The notes beneath the pieces are model-generated. The model was not told where the DNA came from. It did not search any database and saw nothing but the letters and a program-made list of their open reading frames with translations. Below are positions 8,740 through 19,142 of a DNA stretch of 64,000 nucleotides, piece after piece; the first letter of the stretch is position 1; each line of letters begins with the position of its first letter. The position numbers and the translations under genes were made by a program. This DNA comes from Zobellia russellii (GTDB taxonomy: Bacteria > Bacteroidota > Bacteroidia > Flavobacteriales > Flavobacteriaceae), in contig NZ_JACSOI010000006.1 of NCBI RefSeq assembly GCF_018728565.1, positions 124,001-188,000 on the forward strand. Direction: 5' to 3'.

Positions 8740-11280
8740 TTATTCTTCTTCTGTTCCTTCGGTATTGTCAATATCAAGAGCCGTGCCATCTTCTTCTGCC
8801 TTAACATCTATATCCAATACATCTGCATCCGTAAGATCGTCTTCGTCCTTCATCACCTTAGCTACTGCCGCAATAGAATCGTTACCTTTTAGATTGATAA
8901 GACGAACCCCTTGTGTGGCTCTTCCCATAACCCGAAGATCCTCTACACTCATTCTAATAGCGATACCTGATTTATTGATAATCATTAGGTCATCCGAATC
9001 CGAAACATTCTTAATGGCAACAAGACCTCCCGTTTTTTCAGTAATAGAAATGGTCTTAACTCCTTTACCTCCTCTATTGGTTATACGGTAATCATCTATA
9101 TTGGAACGTTTACCATATCCATTTTCAGAAACTACAAGAAGGTTATCTTCCATATCATGAACGGAAACCATGCCAATTACCTCATCATTATCGTCCGCTA
9201 GGGTAATACCACGCACACCGGAAGCGTTCCTACCCATAGGGCGTGTCTTACTTTCCTCAAAACGTATAGCCTTACCAGACTTCAAACCTAAGAAAATTTG
9301 GCTAGTACCGGTAGTCAATTTTGCTTCTAGCAACTCATCGTCTTCACGAATACCAATAGCATTGATTCCATTTTGTCTTGGACGTGAGTATTGTTCTAAG
9401 CTAGTTTTCTTAACCACACCTTTTTTGGTGGCCATAATTACGTAGTGGCTGTTTACGTACTCTTCATCCTTAAGATCTTGGGTACAGATAAACGCTTTAA
9501 CGTTATCATCCTGCTCAATATTAATTAGGTTTTGGATAGCCCTACCTTTTGATGTTCTACTACCCTCCGGTATTTCATAAACCCGCATCCAGAAACACTT
9601 ACCTTTCTGAGTGAAGAATAGCATGTACTGGTGGTTGGTCCCCACAAAAAGATACTCCAAGAAATCTTCATTTCTAGTAGATGATGCTTTTTGACCAACA
9701 CCTCCCCTGTTCTGTGTCTTGTACTCAGAAACCGGGGTTCTTTTAATATATCCAGCGTGCGAAATAGTAATTACTACTTGCTCATCCGGTATCATATCCT
9801 CAATACTTAAATCTCCGCCGGCCAAGTTAATTTCGGAACGACGTTCATCTCCGTACTTCTCTTTTACCTCTAACAGCTCTTCCTTAATGATTTCCATTCT
9901 ACGCTCTTTTCTAGCAAGAATATCTTTAAGATCGGCAATAGTCACAAGAATCTCATCATACTCGGCACGTAGCTTATCCTGCTCCAGACCTGTTAGTTGA
10001 CGAAGTCTCATTTCCACAATGGCTTTCGCTTGAATCTCCGTTAATTTAAAACGTTCCATCAAGTTCTCCCTTGCCTCATCTGCATTAGAAGATGCCCTAA
10101 TAATTGCAATTACTTCATCTATATTATCAGATGCAATAATCAACCCTTCCAAAATATGGGCACGGGCTTCCGCTTTCTTAAGTTCAAACTCCGTACGCCT
10201 TACCACTACTTCATGGCGATGCTCCACAAAATAATGAATCATTTCCTTTATGTTCAATAACTGCGGACGGCCGTTTACCAACGCAATGTTATTGACACTA
10301 AAAGAATTTTGTAGTGCAGTATACTTATATAAGGTATTAAGAACAATGTTAGGAATGGCATCTCGTTTTAAGATATAAACGATACGCATTCCATTTCTAT
10401 CGGACTCATCCCTAATACTAGAGATACCTTCTATTTTCTTTTCGTTAACAAGATCGGCTGTTTTCTTGATCATGTCCGCCTTGTTCACCTGATACGGAAT
10501 CTCTGTAACCACAATACATTCCCTACCCTGCACCTCTTCTACAACAGCCTTTGCTCTTATCTTTACCCTACCTCTACCGGTATGGAAAGCCTCTTTAACT
10601 CCATCGTATCCATATATAATACCTCCTGTTGGAAAATCAGGGGCTTTGATATGGGTCATGATCTCATCGATCTCTATATCATTGTTCTCAATATAGGCTA
10701 CGGTTCCGTTTACAACCTCTGTTAAGTTGTGGGGCGGCATATTTGTTGCCATACCAACCGCAATACCGGAAGCTCCGTTTACCAATAAGTTAGGTACACG
10801 GGTAGGAAGAACGGTAGGTTCTTTTAAAGAGTCATCAAAGTTTAATTGATGATCTACGGTTTCCTTATCTATATCCGCCAACATGTCATCGGCAATCTTT
10901 CTCATTCTTGCCTCGGTATAACGCATTGCCGCAGGACTATCGCCATCTACGGACCCAAAGTTACCTTGGCCATCTACTAACATGTAGCGCAAGCTCCACT
11001 CTTGTGCCATACGCACCATAGAGTCATATACGGATGTATCACCATGCGGGTGGTACTTACCTAGAACCTCACCCACGATACGCGCAGATTTTTTATGGGA
11101 ACTAGTGGATCGCACCCCAAGTTCGTACATCCCGTAAAGCACCCTTCTGTGAACTGGTTTTAAACCATCCCTGACATCAGGTAAAGCACGTGACACAATG
11201 ACTGACATCGAATAGTCGATGTAAGCAGATTTCATTTCCTCTTCGATGTTAATCGGGATCAATTTTTCTCCTTCTGCCAT
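8740..11280 (-). CDS. gyrA: DNA gyrase subunit A
   Basis: 846 residues, full length. The winged-helix/tower part contains the active-site tyrosine Y121 in AMRYTEARM, and the C-terminal six-bladed DNA-wrapping domain has the GyrA-box region about 555-565 ([10 protein letters not shown]) that separates gyrase from topoisomerase IV. The quinolone region reads [10 protein letters not shown], with Thr at position 82, where E. coli has Ser83; Thr is normal in flavobacteria. The protein ends in an acidic tail. GyrA with GyrB introduces negative supercoils; gyrB is not in the window. It is monocistronic or leads a unit with the TPR gene. Confidence 0.97.
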   Translation of the reverse strand: MAEGEKLIPINIEEEMKSAYIDYSMSVIVSRALPDVRDGLKPVHRRVLYGMYELGVRSTSSHKKSARIVGEVLGKYHPHGDTSVYDSMVRMAQEWSLRYMLVDGQGNFGSVDGDSPAAMRYTEARMRKIADDMLADIDKETVDHQLNFDDSLKEPTVLPTRVPNLLVNGASGIAVGMATNMPPHNLTEVVNGTVAYIENNDIEIDEIMTHIKAPDFPTGGIIYGYDGVKEAFHTGRGRVKIRAKAVVEEVQGRECIVVTEIPYQVNKADMIKKTADLVNEKKIEGISSIRDESDRNGMRIVYILKRDAIPNIVLNTLYKYTALQNSFSVNNIALVNGRPQLLNIKEMIHYFVEHRHEVVVRRTEFELKKAEARAHILEGLIIASDNIDEVIAIIRASSNADEARENLMERFKLTEIQAKAIVEMRLRQLTGLEQDKLRAEYDEILVTIADLKDILARKERRMEIIKEELLEVKEKYGDERRSEINLAGGDLSIEDMIPDEQVVITISHAGYIKRTPVSEYKTQNRGGVGQKASSTRNEDFLEYLFVGTNHQYMLFFTQKGKCFWMRVYEIPEGSRTSKGRAIQNLINIEQDDNVKAFICTQDLKDEEYVNSHYVIMATKKGVVKKTSLEQYSRPRQNGINAIGIREDDELLEAKLTTGTSQIFLGLKSGKAIRFEESKTRPMGRNASGVRGITLADDNDEVIGMVSVHDMEDNLLVVSENGYGKRSNIDDYRITNRGGKGVKTISITEKTGGLVAIKNVSDSDDLMIINKSGIAIRMSVEDLRVMGRATQGVRLINLKGNDSIAAVAKVMKDEDDLTDADVLDIDVKAEEDGTALDIDNTEGTEEE

Positions 11281-11536
11281 TTTTAAATCCTAGAATTATT
11301 TTAGTTAAAAAACATGCCAATATACACAAAATGATAGCCTTTAAAGCACATACGACCTTCTTTATTAAACAATTTATCAACACTTTTTCAATACCAAAAA
11401 GCCACCCTTCTTACCCTAAGCACCTTTTAGGGGCATTCCTTTTTCAATATTTCAAGCTACTTTCTCTAATATTAGGTACACTATTTGCGTTAGATTGGTA
11501 TAGTTTTACTAATTTTATAGATGAAAGGATAAATTT

Positions 11537-14083
11537 ATGGATGATAATTTTTCACCGAGAGTAAAAGACGTAATTGCTTATAGTAAAGAAGAGGCGCTGC
11601 GGTTAGGCCATGATTTCATTGGTACCGAGCATCTAATGTTGGGGCTTTTACGAGATGGCAACGGCAAAGCAATTAGTATTCTTGACGCTATGGAGGTCGA
11701 TTTAGATCATCTTAGGCGTAAGGTAGAAATTCTTAGCCCTTCCAACCCAAACCCGAACACTTTACAAAAAGATAAAAAGAACCTGCATTTGACGAGACAG
11801 GCAGAGCGCGCCCTTAAAACTACGTTTTTAGAGGCTAAGCTTTTCCAAAGTTCCTCGATCAATACTGCACATTTACTATTATGTATTTTGAGAAACGAAA
11901 ATGACCCTACCACGAAGCTACTTCACAAACTAAAAGTAGATTACGATGGCGTTAAGGAACAGTTTAAATTTATGATTACAAGCGATGATGATATTGTAGA
12001 CTCTCCAACTTCCGAATCATTTCCTAGTGATAATGATGACAGTGAAGGAAAAGAAGGAAGTTTTGGCACTACTGCCGGACAAAAAGGCAATAAAAAGTCT
12101 AAAACTCCTGTATTGGACAACTTTGGTCGTGACCTTACCCTTATGGCAGAAGAAAACAGACTGGACCCTGTAGTTGGACGAGAAAAAGAAATTGAAAGAG
12201 TTTCACAAATTCTAAGCAGAAGAAAGAAAAACAACCCTTTATTAATAGGTGAGCCCGGTGTTGGTAAAAGTGCCATTGCCGAAGGTTTGGCTTTGCGCAT
12301 CATAAACAAGAAAGTTTCACGTATTCTTTACAACAAAAGAGTAGTAACGCTAGACTTGGCCTCTTTGGTTGCCGGAACAAAATACCGCGGGCAGTTTGAG
12401 GAACGCATGAAAGCCGTTATGAACGAACTTGAAAAGAATGATGATGTTATTCTTTTTATTGATGAAATCCACACCATTGTTGGCGCTGGTGGTGCTACGG
12501 GTAGTTTGGATGCTTCCAACATGTTCAAACCTGCTTTGGCAAGAGGTGAAATTCAATGTATTGGTGCTACTACGCTAGACGAATACCGTCAGTACATAGA
12601 AAAAGACGGCGCTCTAGAAAGACGTTTCCAAAAAGTAATCGTAGAACCTACTACTGTTGAAGAGACTATTGAAATTCTTCATAATATAAAAGGTAAATAC
12701 GAAGATCACCACAATGTAAACTATACGGACGAGGCTATTGTTGCCTGTGTAAAATTAACAAACCGTTATATGACGGATCGTTTTTTACCGGACAAAGCCA
12801 TTGATGCCCTTGACGAAGCAGGTTCTCGCGTACATATTGTAAACATGGATGTACCCAAGCAGATCCTTGAACTCGAAAAACAACTTGAAGATGTTCGCGA
12901 GCTAAAGAACAGCGTGGTCAAAAAACAGAAATACGAAGAGGCCGCTAAATTGCGCGATGACGAGAAACGTCTTGAAAAAGACTTGGCTACCGCGCAAGAA
13001 AAATGGGAAGAAGACAGTAAGCTTCATAAAGAAACGGTAACGGAAGACAATGTGGCCGATGTAGTTTCCATGATGAGCGGTATACCCGTAAACCGAATTG
13101 CACAAACGGAAAGTAATAAATTAGCTGAATTGCCCAACCTCATAAAATCCAATGTAATTGGTCAAGATGATGCGGTTGCAAAAGTTGCCAAAGCCATACA
13201 AAGAAACCGTGCCGGACTAAAAGACCCTAACAAGCCTATTGGTTCGTTCATTTTCTTAGGTCAGACCGGGGTAGGTAAAACGCAATTGGCCAAAGTATTG
13301 GCTAAAGAACTTTTTGATTCGGAAGACGCTTTAATCCGTATTGACATGAGCGAGTACATGGAAAAATTCGCCATATCTAGATTAGTAGGTGCACCTCCGG
13401 GATATGTGGGTTATGAAGAAGGTGGCCAGCTGACGGAGAAAGTACGACGCAAACCTTATTCTGTTATCTTGTTAGATGAAGTTGAAAAAGCGCATCCAGA
13501 TGTATTTAACATGCTCTTGCAAGTTTTAGATGATGGATTCCTTACGGATAGTTTAGGACGAAAAATAGATTTCAGAAACTCTATAATCATCATGACCTCC
13601 AATATTGGAGCCCGTAAATTGAAAGATTTCGGTCAAGGCATCGGTTTTGGAACATCTGCCATGAAATCCCAAGAAGAGAGTCACCAAAAGAGTGTTATTG
13701 AAGGTGCGCTTAAAAAAGCGTTTGCTCCTGAATTCTTAAACAGAATTGATGATGTTATTGTCTTTAATGCTTTGGAAAGAGCAGACATTCACAAAATCAT
13801 AGATATTGAGCTTCGCAAACTATTCGCAAGAATTAAGGATATTGGATATGATTTAAATCTTACCGATAAAGCCAAAGATTATATCGCGGATAAAGGTTTT
13901 GATAAGCAATATGGAGCTAGACCTTTAAAAAGAGCCATCCAGAAGTATATTGAAGATGCCCTAGCCGAAGAAATAGTGAACTCTAAACTTGATGAAGGAG
14001 ATACTATTTTGATGGATTTGGACGAGAAGAAGGAAGAGCTTACCATAGAGATCAAAAAAGCAGAAAAATCTTCTAATACATAA
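11537..14083 (+). CDS. clpC: ATP-dependent Clp protease ATPase subunit ClpC
   Basis: 848 residues: double ClpN repeat (about 1-145), an acidic/Ser-rich linker, AAA+ module 1 with Walker A GEPGVGKS at 238-245, a coiled middle domain with a UVR-like segment (KYEEAAKLRDDEKRLEKDL, about 450-480), AAA+ module 2 with Walker A GQTGVGKT at 575-582, and the D2-small domain. It unfolds substrates for ClpP. The ATG at 11537 is chosen because MDDNFSPRVKDVI matches the family N-terminus. A weak promoter candidate, TTTG at 11484-11487 and TAATTTTA at 11510-11517, lies upstream. It stands alone and ends in a strong terminator. Confidence 0.96.
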   Translation: MDDNFSPRVKDVIAYSKEEALRLGHDFIGTEHLMLGLLRDGNGKAISILDAMEVDLDHLRRKVEILSPSNPNPNTLQKDKKNLHLTRQAERALKTTFLEAKLFQSSSINTAHLLLCILRNENDPTTKLLHKLKVDYDGVKEQFKFMITSDDDIVDSPTSESFPSDNDDSEGKEGSFGTTAGQKGNKKSKTPVLDNFGRDLTLMAEENRLDPVVGREKEIERVSQILSRRKKNNPLLIGEPGVGKSAIAEGLALRIINKKVSRILYNKRVVTLDLASLVAGTKYRGQFEERMKAVMNELEKNDDVILFIDEIHTIVGAGGATGSLDASNMFKPALARGEIQCIGATTLDEYRQYIEKDGALERRFQKVIVEPTTVEETIEILHNIKGKYEDHHNVNYTDEAIVACVKLTNRYMTDRFLPDKAIDALDEAGSRVHIVNMDVPKQILELEKQLEDVRELKNSVVKKQKYEEAAKLRDDEKRLEKDLATAQEKWEEDSKLHKETVTEDNVADVVSMMSGIPVNRIAQTESNKLAELPNLIKSNVIGQDDAVAKVAKAIQRNRAGLKDPNKPIGSFIFLGQTGVGKTQLAKVLAKELFDSEDALIRIDMSEYMEKFAISRLVGAPPGYVGYEEGGQLTEKVRRKPYSVILLDEVEKAHPDVFNMLLQVLDDGFLTDSLGRKIDFRNSIIIMTSNIGARKLKDFGQGIGFGTSAMKSQEESHQKSVIEGALKKAFAPEFLNRIDDVIVFNALERADIHKIIDIELRKLFARIKDIGYDLNLTDKAKDYIADKGFDKQYGARPLKRAIQKYIEDALAEEIVNSKLDEGDTILMDLDEKKEELTIEIKKAEKSSNT

Positions 14084-14105
14084 ACTTAACGTAGGAAATG
14101 TGAGC

Positions 14106-14140
14106 AAAGGGAGTCAATTAATTTGACTCCCTTTTTTCTT
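14106..14140 (+). terminator. Intrinsic terminator of clpC
   Basis: A 12-bp stem (AAAGGGAGTCAA / TTGACTCCCTTT), 5-nt loop, followed by TTTCTT, 22 nt after the clpC stop codon. Confidence 0.9.
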
Positions 14141-14285
14141 ATGATAAAATTTTGAAGTAAGAAACACAACACATTTATTTTCCAGCAATAGCACTATAAA
14201 CGATATTTACGCTTTTAGTCTATTATTTTTCGCAAAAGATTACGATACATCTACATTCGTCACAGGACATTATAATATATTTAAA

Positions 14286-14687
14286 ATGAAAGTGAGACGA
14301 CCAAAAAAGACTGTTATAGTCAGGGAGTATCAATTAGATGTTGGAAAAATACAGGTTTACGAAAACTATATGGTTTCGCTGTTCGATGAAGGAGCAACAC
14401 TTACATTGGAAAGAGTATACCAAATCATAGGAATTTCAGAAATACATTTTAGGGACAAAAACTTTGGTTACATAAGTCTAAGAAAAAATTCTTATGCCGT
14501 AGACCCTACCATATACACCTATTTGAGACAGTTAGACAACCTTAAGGCAATGGCTATTGTTTCCGTAAAGGAAATAGATATGCACAACTTTAAAATTGAA
14601 AAACTCTTCTACAAAAAACCAATGAAATTTTTTATTGAGTTTGATAATGCGGTAGCTTGGGTAAAAAGACGGGTTAAGAGCAAATAA
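14286..14687 (+). CDS. Conserved hypothetical protein, possibly STAS/SpoIIAA-like
   Basis: 133 residues, soluble, no signal peptide or membrane segment. The pattern of short strands followed by amphipathic helices, and the C-terminal KPMKFFIEFDNAVAWVKRRV, resemble small STAS/SpoIIAA-like proteins, but I cannot assign a family firmly. The N-terminus is basic (MKVRRPKKT). It is a single-gene unit between clpC and a bidirectional terminator. Codon use and length argue that it is a real gene. No function is proposed. Confidence 0.72.
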   Translation: MKVRRPKKTVIVREYQLDVGKIQVYENYMVSLFDEGATLTLERVYQIIGISEIHFRDKNFGYISLRKNSYAVDPTIYTYLRQLDNLKAMAIVSVKEIDMHNFKIEKLFYKKPMKFFIEFDNAVAWVKRRVKSK

Positions 14688-14702
14688 TATTGTTTTATTC
14701 CA

Positions 14703-14744
14703 TAAAAAAAGCCTCAAGATTCTAGAATCTTGAGGCTTTTTTTA
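14703..14744. terminator. Bidirectional terminator between convergent genes
   Basis: A perfect 19-bp stem (core GCCTCAAGATTC / GAATCTTGAGGC) flanked by seven A on one side and seven T on the other. It ends both the hypothetical gene and the NAD(P)HX repair gene. Confidence 0.93.
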
Positions 14745-14762
14745 TGTCTTTAAGTCAGTCTA

Positions 14763-16316
14763 TTATTCTGCTGACGCTTCTCCAGCGCTCTGCTCAGGCC
14801 TATTTTCCGGTTGTGCGAACAAATCTATAAAGGCCAAACCAATTGCGTCAACAATATGAGATGCCGTAAGTGCTTGATATCCGGTTTTTTCCACAGCTAT
14901 ATCTCCTGCTCTTCCGTGTAAATAAACCCCAAATACGGCCGCGTTAAGTGGGTTGTAACCCTGAGCTATCAGACCCGTTATCACCCCTGTTAAAACATCT
15001 CCTGTACCACCTGTTCCCATTCCCGGATTACCCGTTGTGTTTACATACCCCTTATCATCATAGATAGTAATCGTATGAGAACCTTTAATCACCAATACAC
15101 AATCATATTTCTTTGAAAATTCTTTGGCTTTTTTCAGCTTGTCAAAATCATCTTTCCAGCTTCCAATTAATCGCTCCAACTCCTTTGGGTGCGGTGTTAA
15201 CACGGTCTGAGCAGGGATTTTACCCAGCAATGCCTTGTTTTCTGAAAGAATATTAAGCGCATCAGCATCTATAACCAGAGGTTTTTTATTGTCGCCCAAA
15301 AACTCATCCAAAGCTTTTACGGTACTCGCATCCTTTCCTAATCCAACACCAATACCTACTACCGTGGGGTCAATATCAAATTCAAGTTTTGAGATATGAT
15401 TTTCATCGTTGTCGGTTAAAACCATGGCCTCTGGAAAATTGGTTTGCAACGGAATATATCCGCATTTGGGCACAAAAGCCGTAACCAAACCGCTACCCGC
15501 ATACAAACAGGCCTTTGAAGCCAAGTGAACCGCTCCTATTTTTCCATAGCTACCGCCCACAATCAATCCATGGCCGTGGGTACCCTTGTGCGAGAACTTC
15601 TCTCTGGGAATGTAAACAGGAAGCATTTCATTTTTTCCTATCAGCTCATATTCCGTTTCCGTATTCACCAGAAATTCGGGGTCAAGACCAATATCTAAAA
15701 CTTCCCATTGTTCCGTAAAAATGCCAGTTTCGGGCAAGAAAAAAACCAATTTAGGCACTTGAAAGCTCAAGGTATGGTTCGCTTTTACAACTGCTTTTTC
15801 GTCCTCTGGTACTCTATCTGTAAATAAACCGGAAGGAATATCCACAGAAAGCACAAAGGCTTTAGATTTTTCAATATGTTCAAACAAATTCACCACCCAA
15901 GAATCGGGAGCACGGTTAAGTCCAATGCCAAAAATAGCATCAACAATAATATCATCACGACCAATTTCCGGAAGCACTGAGCTATCATCCAAAAATTCCG
16001 GCCATATTTTTCGGTCTTTTAATCGGTCTAAATTCACCAAAAAATCATCTGACCGCTTCTTGCTATAGTTTACAACATAGACTCCAATATTATAACCATG
16101 TTCTTGTAAATGCCGCGCCAACGCAATACCGTCTCCCCCATTATTACCTATTCCGCAGAACAAGTGAATTTTAACCGGTGCCCCTTGAATCCTAAGGTGC
16201 AACCAATTAAAAAGTTGAACGGCAACCCCTTCCATTAATTGGTCACTAGAAATATTGTTCTTTTTAATTGTAGCCTTATCAGCTTCATAAATTTGCTTTG
16301 ACGAGAAGATTTTCAT
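14763..16316 (-). CDS. nnr: Bifunctional NAD(P)HX epimerase / ADP-dependent NAD(P)HX dehydratase
   Basis: 517 residues. The N-terminal YjeF_N epimerase domain (about 1-215) has the loop GIGNNGGDG at 55-63 and VDAIFGIGLNR near 125. The C-terminal ribokinase-like dehydratase domain (about 230-500) has the ATP/ADP site GTGGTGDVLTG near 433-443. Together they repair hydrated NADH and NADPH: the epimerase interconverts R and S forms and the dehydratase restores the cofactor. The fusion is the normal bacterial arrangement. The last 20 residues (Glu/Ala/Ser-rich) look disordered. It is transcribed alone, divergent from thrA. Confidence 0.95.
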   Translation of the reverse strand: MKIFSSKQIYEADKATIKKNNISSDQLMEGVAVQLFNWLHLRIQGAPVKIHLFCGIGNNGGDGIALARHLQEHGYNIGVYVVNYSKKRSDDFLVNLDRLKDRKIWPEFLDDSSVLPEIGRDDIIVDAIFGIGLNRAPDSWVVNLFEHIEKSKAFVLSVDIPSGLFTDRVPEDEKAVVKANHTLSFQVPKLVFFLPETGIFTEQWEVLDIGLDPEFLVNTETEYELIGKNEMLPVYIPREKFSHKGTHGHGLIVGGSYGKIGAVHLASKACLYAGSGLVTAFVPKCGYIPLQTNFPEAMVLTDNDENHISKLEFDIDPTVVGIGVGLGKDASTVKALDEFLGDNKKPLVIDADALNILSENKALLGKIPAQTVLTPHPKELERLIGSWKDDFDKLKKAKEFSKKYDCVLVIKGSHTITIYDDKGYVNTTGNPGMGTGGTGDVLTGVITGLIAQGYNPLNAAVFGVYLHGRAGDIAVEKTGYQALTASHIVDAIGLAFIDLFAQPENRPEQSAGEASAE

Positions 16317-16695
16317 GTATAAAATTGTAGAATTATCTGGTTCTTAAGTATGTAACTAGTTCTATATAGTTAGCCGTTTTGCCGAAATATTAGACTTTAG
16401 CCATTAATTTTTTGCGAAAATCTCACAAAAATCTGAATAATGTAAGTAATTAACATTATCGCTCAATAACTAACAACAAAAATTTGATTAAGAATCCAAA
16501 AGTACTACTTTTGATGCTTTCATTTTTACAATGTACCAGCATATCGCAAACATATCAACTGAATTTTTCTTCACGACCAATGGTTCAATCAACACATTTG
16601 GCACCACCACCCCTTTGGGGTAGACAAAAACATATCAGTTCGTTTTCGCGTTATTTCGCATCCAATCTATTTTTTAAGAGTAAATTTCATCTAAC
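16317..16695. other. 379-nt leader/promoter region between nnr and thrABC
   Basis: It must hold the nnr promoter (left) and the thr operon promoter and leader (right). I find no exact TAnnTTTG with a good -33 box. On the plus strand it contains the Thr-rich 30-codon frame 16531-16623 and an ACCCC-TTT-GGGGT hairpin at its end, then about 70 nt of AT-rich sequence before thrA, including a T6 run at 16671-16676 that is not preceded by a strong stem. A longer overlapping frame from 16484 lacks family resemblance and is judged spurious. Confidence 0.5.
16531..16623 (+). CDS. thrL: Candidate threonine-operon leader peptide (30 aa)
   Basis: ATG at 16531 opens a 30-codon frame ending TAG at 16621-16623, 72 nt before thrA. 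Seven of 30 residues are Thr, with a pair (TT) and a final run of three ACC codons just before the stop, plus three Ile: the C-terminal half reads FFFTTNGSINTFGTTTPLG. The stop codon sits at the edge of an ACCCC-TTT-GGGGT hairpin. E. coli ThrL is likewise a Thr/Ile-rich peptide ahead of thrABC. The match is by composition and position only; no intrinsic terminator is obvious downstream, so the mechanism is open. Confidence 0.5.
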   Translation: MYQHIANISTEFFFTTNGSINTFGTTTPLG

Positions 16696-19140
16696 ATGAA
16701 AGTTTTAAAATTCGGCGGCACTTCTGTTGCCAACGCCTCTAACATATCATTAGTAAAAAATATTGTTGCTAACACAGAAGCCAAAAAAACCATTGTGGTA
16801 GTTTCGGCCTTTGGCGGTGTTACAGACTTATTATTGAATGCAGCACACTTAGCCTCATCGCAGAGCCAAGGGTACAAATCTATCTTGAAAGAAATAGAAG
16901 ATAGGCACTTAGATACGGTAAAGGCTCTCATTCACGTAAGTGCACAAAGTAAGGTGCTAAGTAAGGTGAAGAGCGAATTGAACACTTTGGAGACCTTACT
17001 GGAAGGCGCCTCCTTAATTGGTGAGACCACTCCAAGACTTTCGGATAAAATTGTTAGCTATGGTGAACTTTTATCATCTTATATCATTAGCGAATACTTT
17101 TCACAGGAAAAGTTAAATGCTGGTTATGTAGATAGTAGGGAACTCATAAAGACGAATAATATTAATGGTAAGGCTGCAGTAAATTTTGACCTGACCAATG
17201 CTAATTGTGAGCAGTTCTTTAATGCGGACAAGCATCAAATCATTGTCATGGGAGGTTTTATTGCTTCCTCAGAAAACGGAAACTCCACTACTTTAGGACG
17301 TGGAGGATCGGATTATACCGCTGCTATAGTAGCTGCAGCAGTGAATGCGGAATTCCTTGAAATTTGGACGGACGTTAGCGGCATGTATACTGCTAATCCA
17401 AAACTGGTGAAACAAGCCAAGGCCATCCCGCACATATCATACGAAGAAGCCATGGAGCTATCGCACTTTGGCGCTAAAGTTTTATATCCCCCAACTATTC
17501 AACCTGTATTGGCCAAGGGCATTTCTATCGTAATCAAAAACACTTTTGAACCTGAAAACGCAGGTACCCTTATTACCAAGAACAAGAATAAACAAGGTAA
17601 GACCGTACGTGGTATCAGTCACGTTGAGAATATTGCCCTTTTATCTTTGGAAGGTCCAGGAATGGTAGGGATACCAGGAACTTCAAAACGGTTTTTTGAG
17701 GTGCTTTCCCAATCAGAGATAAGTGTAGTTCTTATTACTCAAGCTTCCTCCGAACATTCAATTTGTGTTGGTATTTCCGCGGATGATATCGATAAGGCGA
17801 CAGAAGTGGTAAACACCGCCTTTGAATATGAAATTGAGCGCGGGAAAATCAAACCTGTCATTGCGGAAAAGGACTTGGCCATCATAGCACTAGTTGGTGA
17901 CAACATGAAAAGCCATCAAGGTTTAAGCGGTAAAATGTTCAGTACCTTAGGTAAGAACAATGTTAATCTAAGGGTTATTGCGCAAGGGGCTTCAGAGCGA
18001 AACATATCTGCGGTCATCAAAAAAGAGGATGTTAAAAAGGCCCTGAATGCACTTCATGAAGAGTTCTTTGAAGAGAATATAAAACAATTGAACCTGTTTG
18101 TAATGGGTGTTGGTAACGTTGGCTCCAAATTTTTGAACCAAGTGCATCAACAAAAGAAATTTTTGAAGGAAAACCTAAAATTGAATATCCGGGTCATAGG
18201 TATGTCCAATTCCCGTACTATGGTTTTCAATGAAACCGGAATTCCCCTTAAAAACTGGGAATCAGAATTAGCTGCTGGTGAAAAAGCGGATAAAGTTAAG
18301 TTCATGCAAAAAGTGAACGAACTTAATTACCGTAATAGCATTTTTGTAGATAATACGGCCAGTGAAGAGGTTTCAAAAACATATAACACCTATTTGGGCA
18401 ACAGCATTTCTGTTGTTACTTGTAACAAAATTGCTTGCTCGTCAGCTTTTGAAAATTACCAAGAACTAAAATCATTGGCTAGAACTTACAATGCTCCGTT
18501 TTTGTTTGAAACAAACGTAGGCGCAGGTCTTCCAATCATTGACACCTTGAAGCATTTAATTGCTTCAGGTGATAAAATCCTCAAAATTCAAGCGGTACTT
18601 TCTGGAAGTTTAAACTTTGTCTTTAATAATTTTAATGACAAGACTACTTTTCACGATATCGTAAAACAGGCCCAGCAAGAAGGGTATACAGAACCTGACC
18701 CAAAGATTGATTTGAGCGGTGTAGATGTAATGCGAAAAATATTGATTTTAGCGCGTGAAAGCGGAAATCAGCTAGAGATAACCGATATCGAAAACAAATC
18801 TTTCTTACCACAAGAAAGTTTGGATACCGATAATAACGAAGACTTTTTTGCTACCCTGATAAAGCATGAAGATGATTTCCAGGCCATGTACAAAGAAGCT
18901 AACGACGCTAATAGCAAACTAAAATACGTTGCACAGTTTGAAGATGGAAAGGCAAGCGTAGGTTTACAAGCCATACCAAAGGGACATGATTTCTATAACT
19001 TGGAAGGAAGTGACAATATCGTTTTATTTTATACGGAACGCTACCCAAATCAGCCTATGATTATTAAGGGGGCAGGTGCAGGTGCCGATGTTACCGCTTC
19101 CGGTATTTTTGCCGATATCATCAGAATTGGAAATTTCTAA
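16696..19140 (+). CDS. thrA: Bifunctional aspartate kinase / homoserine dehydrogenase I
   Basis: 814 residues. The aspartokinase domain opens with KFGGTSVANA and has GRGGSDYTAA near 198-207; paired ACT domains lie about 310-460; the homoserine dehydrogenase domain begins near 465 with the Rossmann motif VGNVGS and has the DPKIDLSGVDVMRK segment near 655-668. It catalyses the first and third steps from aspartate to threonine. The next gene, thrB, starts 2 nt after the stop, so thrA-thrB-thrC is one tight operon, probably threonine-regulated through the leader and by feedback at the ACT domains (family knowledge). Confidence 0.97.
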   Translation: MKVLKFGGTSVANASNISLVKNIVANTEAKKTIVVVSAFGGVTDLLLNAAHLASSQSQGYKSILKEIEDRHLDTVKALIHVSAQSKVLSKVKSELNTLETLLEGASLIGETTPRLSDKIVSYGELLSSYIISEYFSQEKLNAGYVDSRELIKTNNINGKAAVNFDLTNANCEQFFNADKHQIIVMGGFIASSENGNSTTLGRGGSDYTAAIVAAAVNAEFLEIWTDVSGMYTANPKLVKQAKAIPHISYEEAMELSHFGAKVLYPPTIQPVLAKGISIVIKNTFEPENAGTLITKNKNKQGKTVRGISHVENIALLSLEGPGMVGIPGTSKRFFEVLSQSEISVVLITQASSEHSICVGISADDIDKATEVVNTAFEYEIERGKIKPVIAEKDLAIIALVGDNMKSHQGLSGKMFSTLGKNNVNLRVIAQGASERNISAVIKKEDVKKALNALHEEFFEENIKQLNLFVMGVGNVGSKFLNQVHQQKKFLKENLKLNIRVIGMSNSRTMVFNETGIPLKNWESELAAGEKADKVKFMQKVNELNYRNSIFVDNTASEEVSKTYNTYLGNSISVVTCNKIACSSAFENYQELKSLARTYNAPFLFETNVGAGLPIIDTLKHLIASGDKILKIQAVLSGSLNFVFNNFNDKTTFHDIVKQAQQEGYTEPDPKIDLSGVDVMRKILILARESGNQLEITDIENKSFLPQESLDTDNNEDFFATLIKHEDDFQAMYKEANDANSKLKYVAQFEDGKASVGLQAIPKGHDFYNLEGSDNIVLFYTERYPNQPMIIKGAGAGADVTASGIFADIIRIGNF

Positions 19141-19142
19141 TT

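Noticed and set aside
11035-11046. Thr at the quinolone-resistance Ser83 position of GyrA
   Set aside because: Thr is the normal residue in flavobacteria, so it does not indicate a resistance mutation.
11331-11564. 77-codon frame before clpC
   Set aside because: It overlaps the clpC start in another frame and reads as translated promoter DNA.
16484-16699. 71-codon frame overlapping the thrA start
   Set aside because: It overlaps thrA, has low-complexity Phe/Ser content and no family resemblance; the 30-codon Thr-rich frame in another phase explains the region better.
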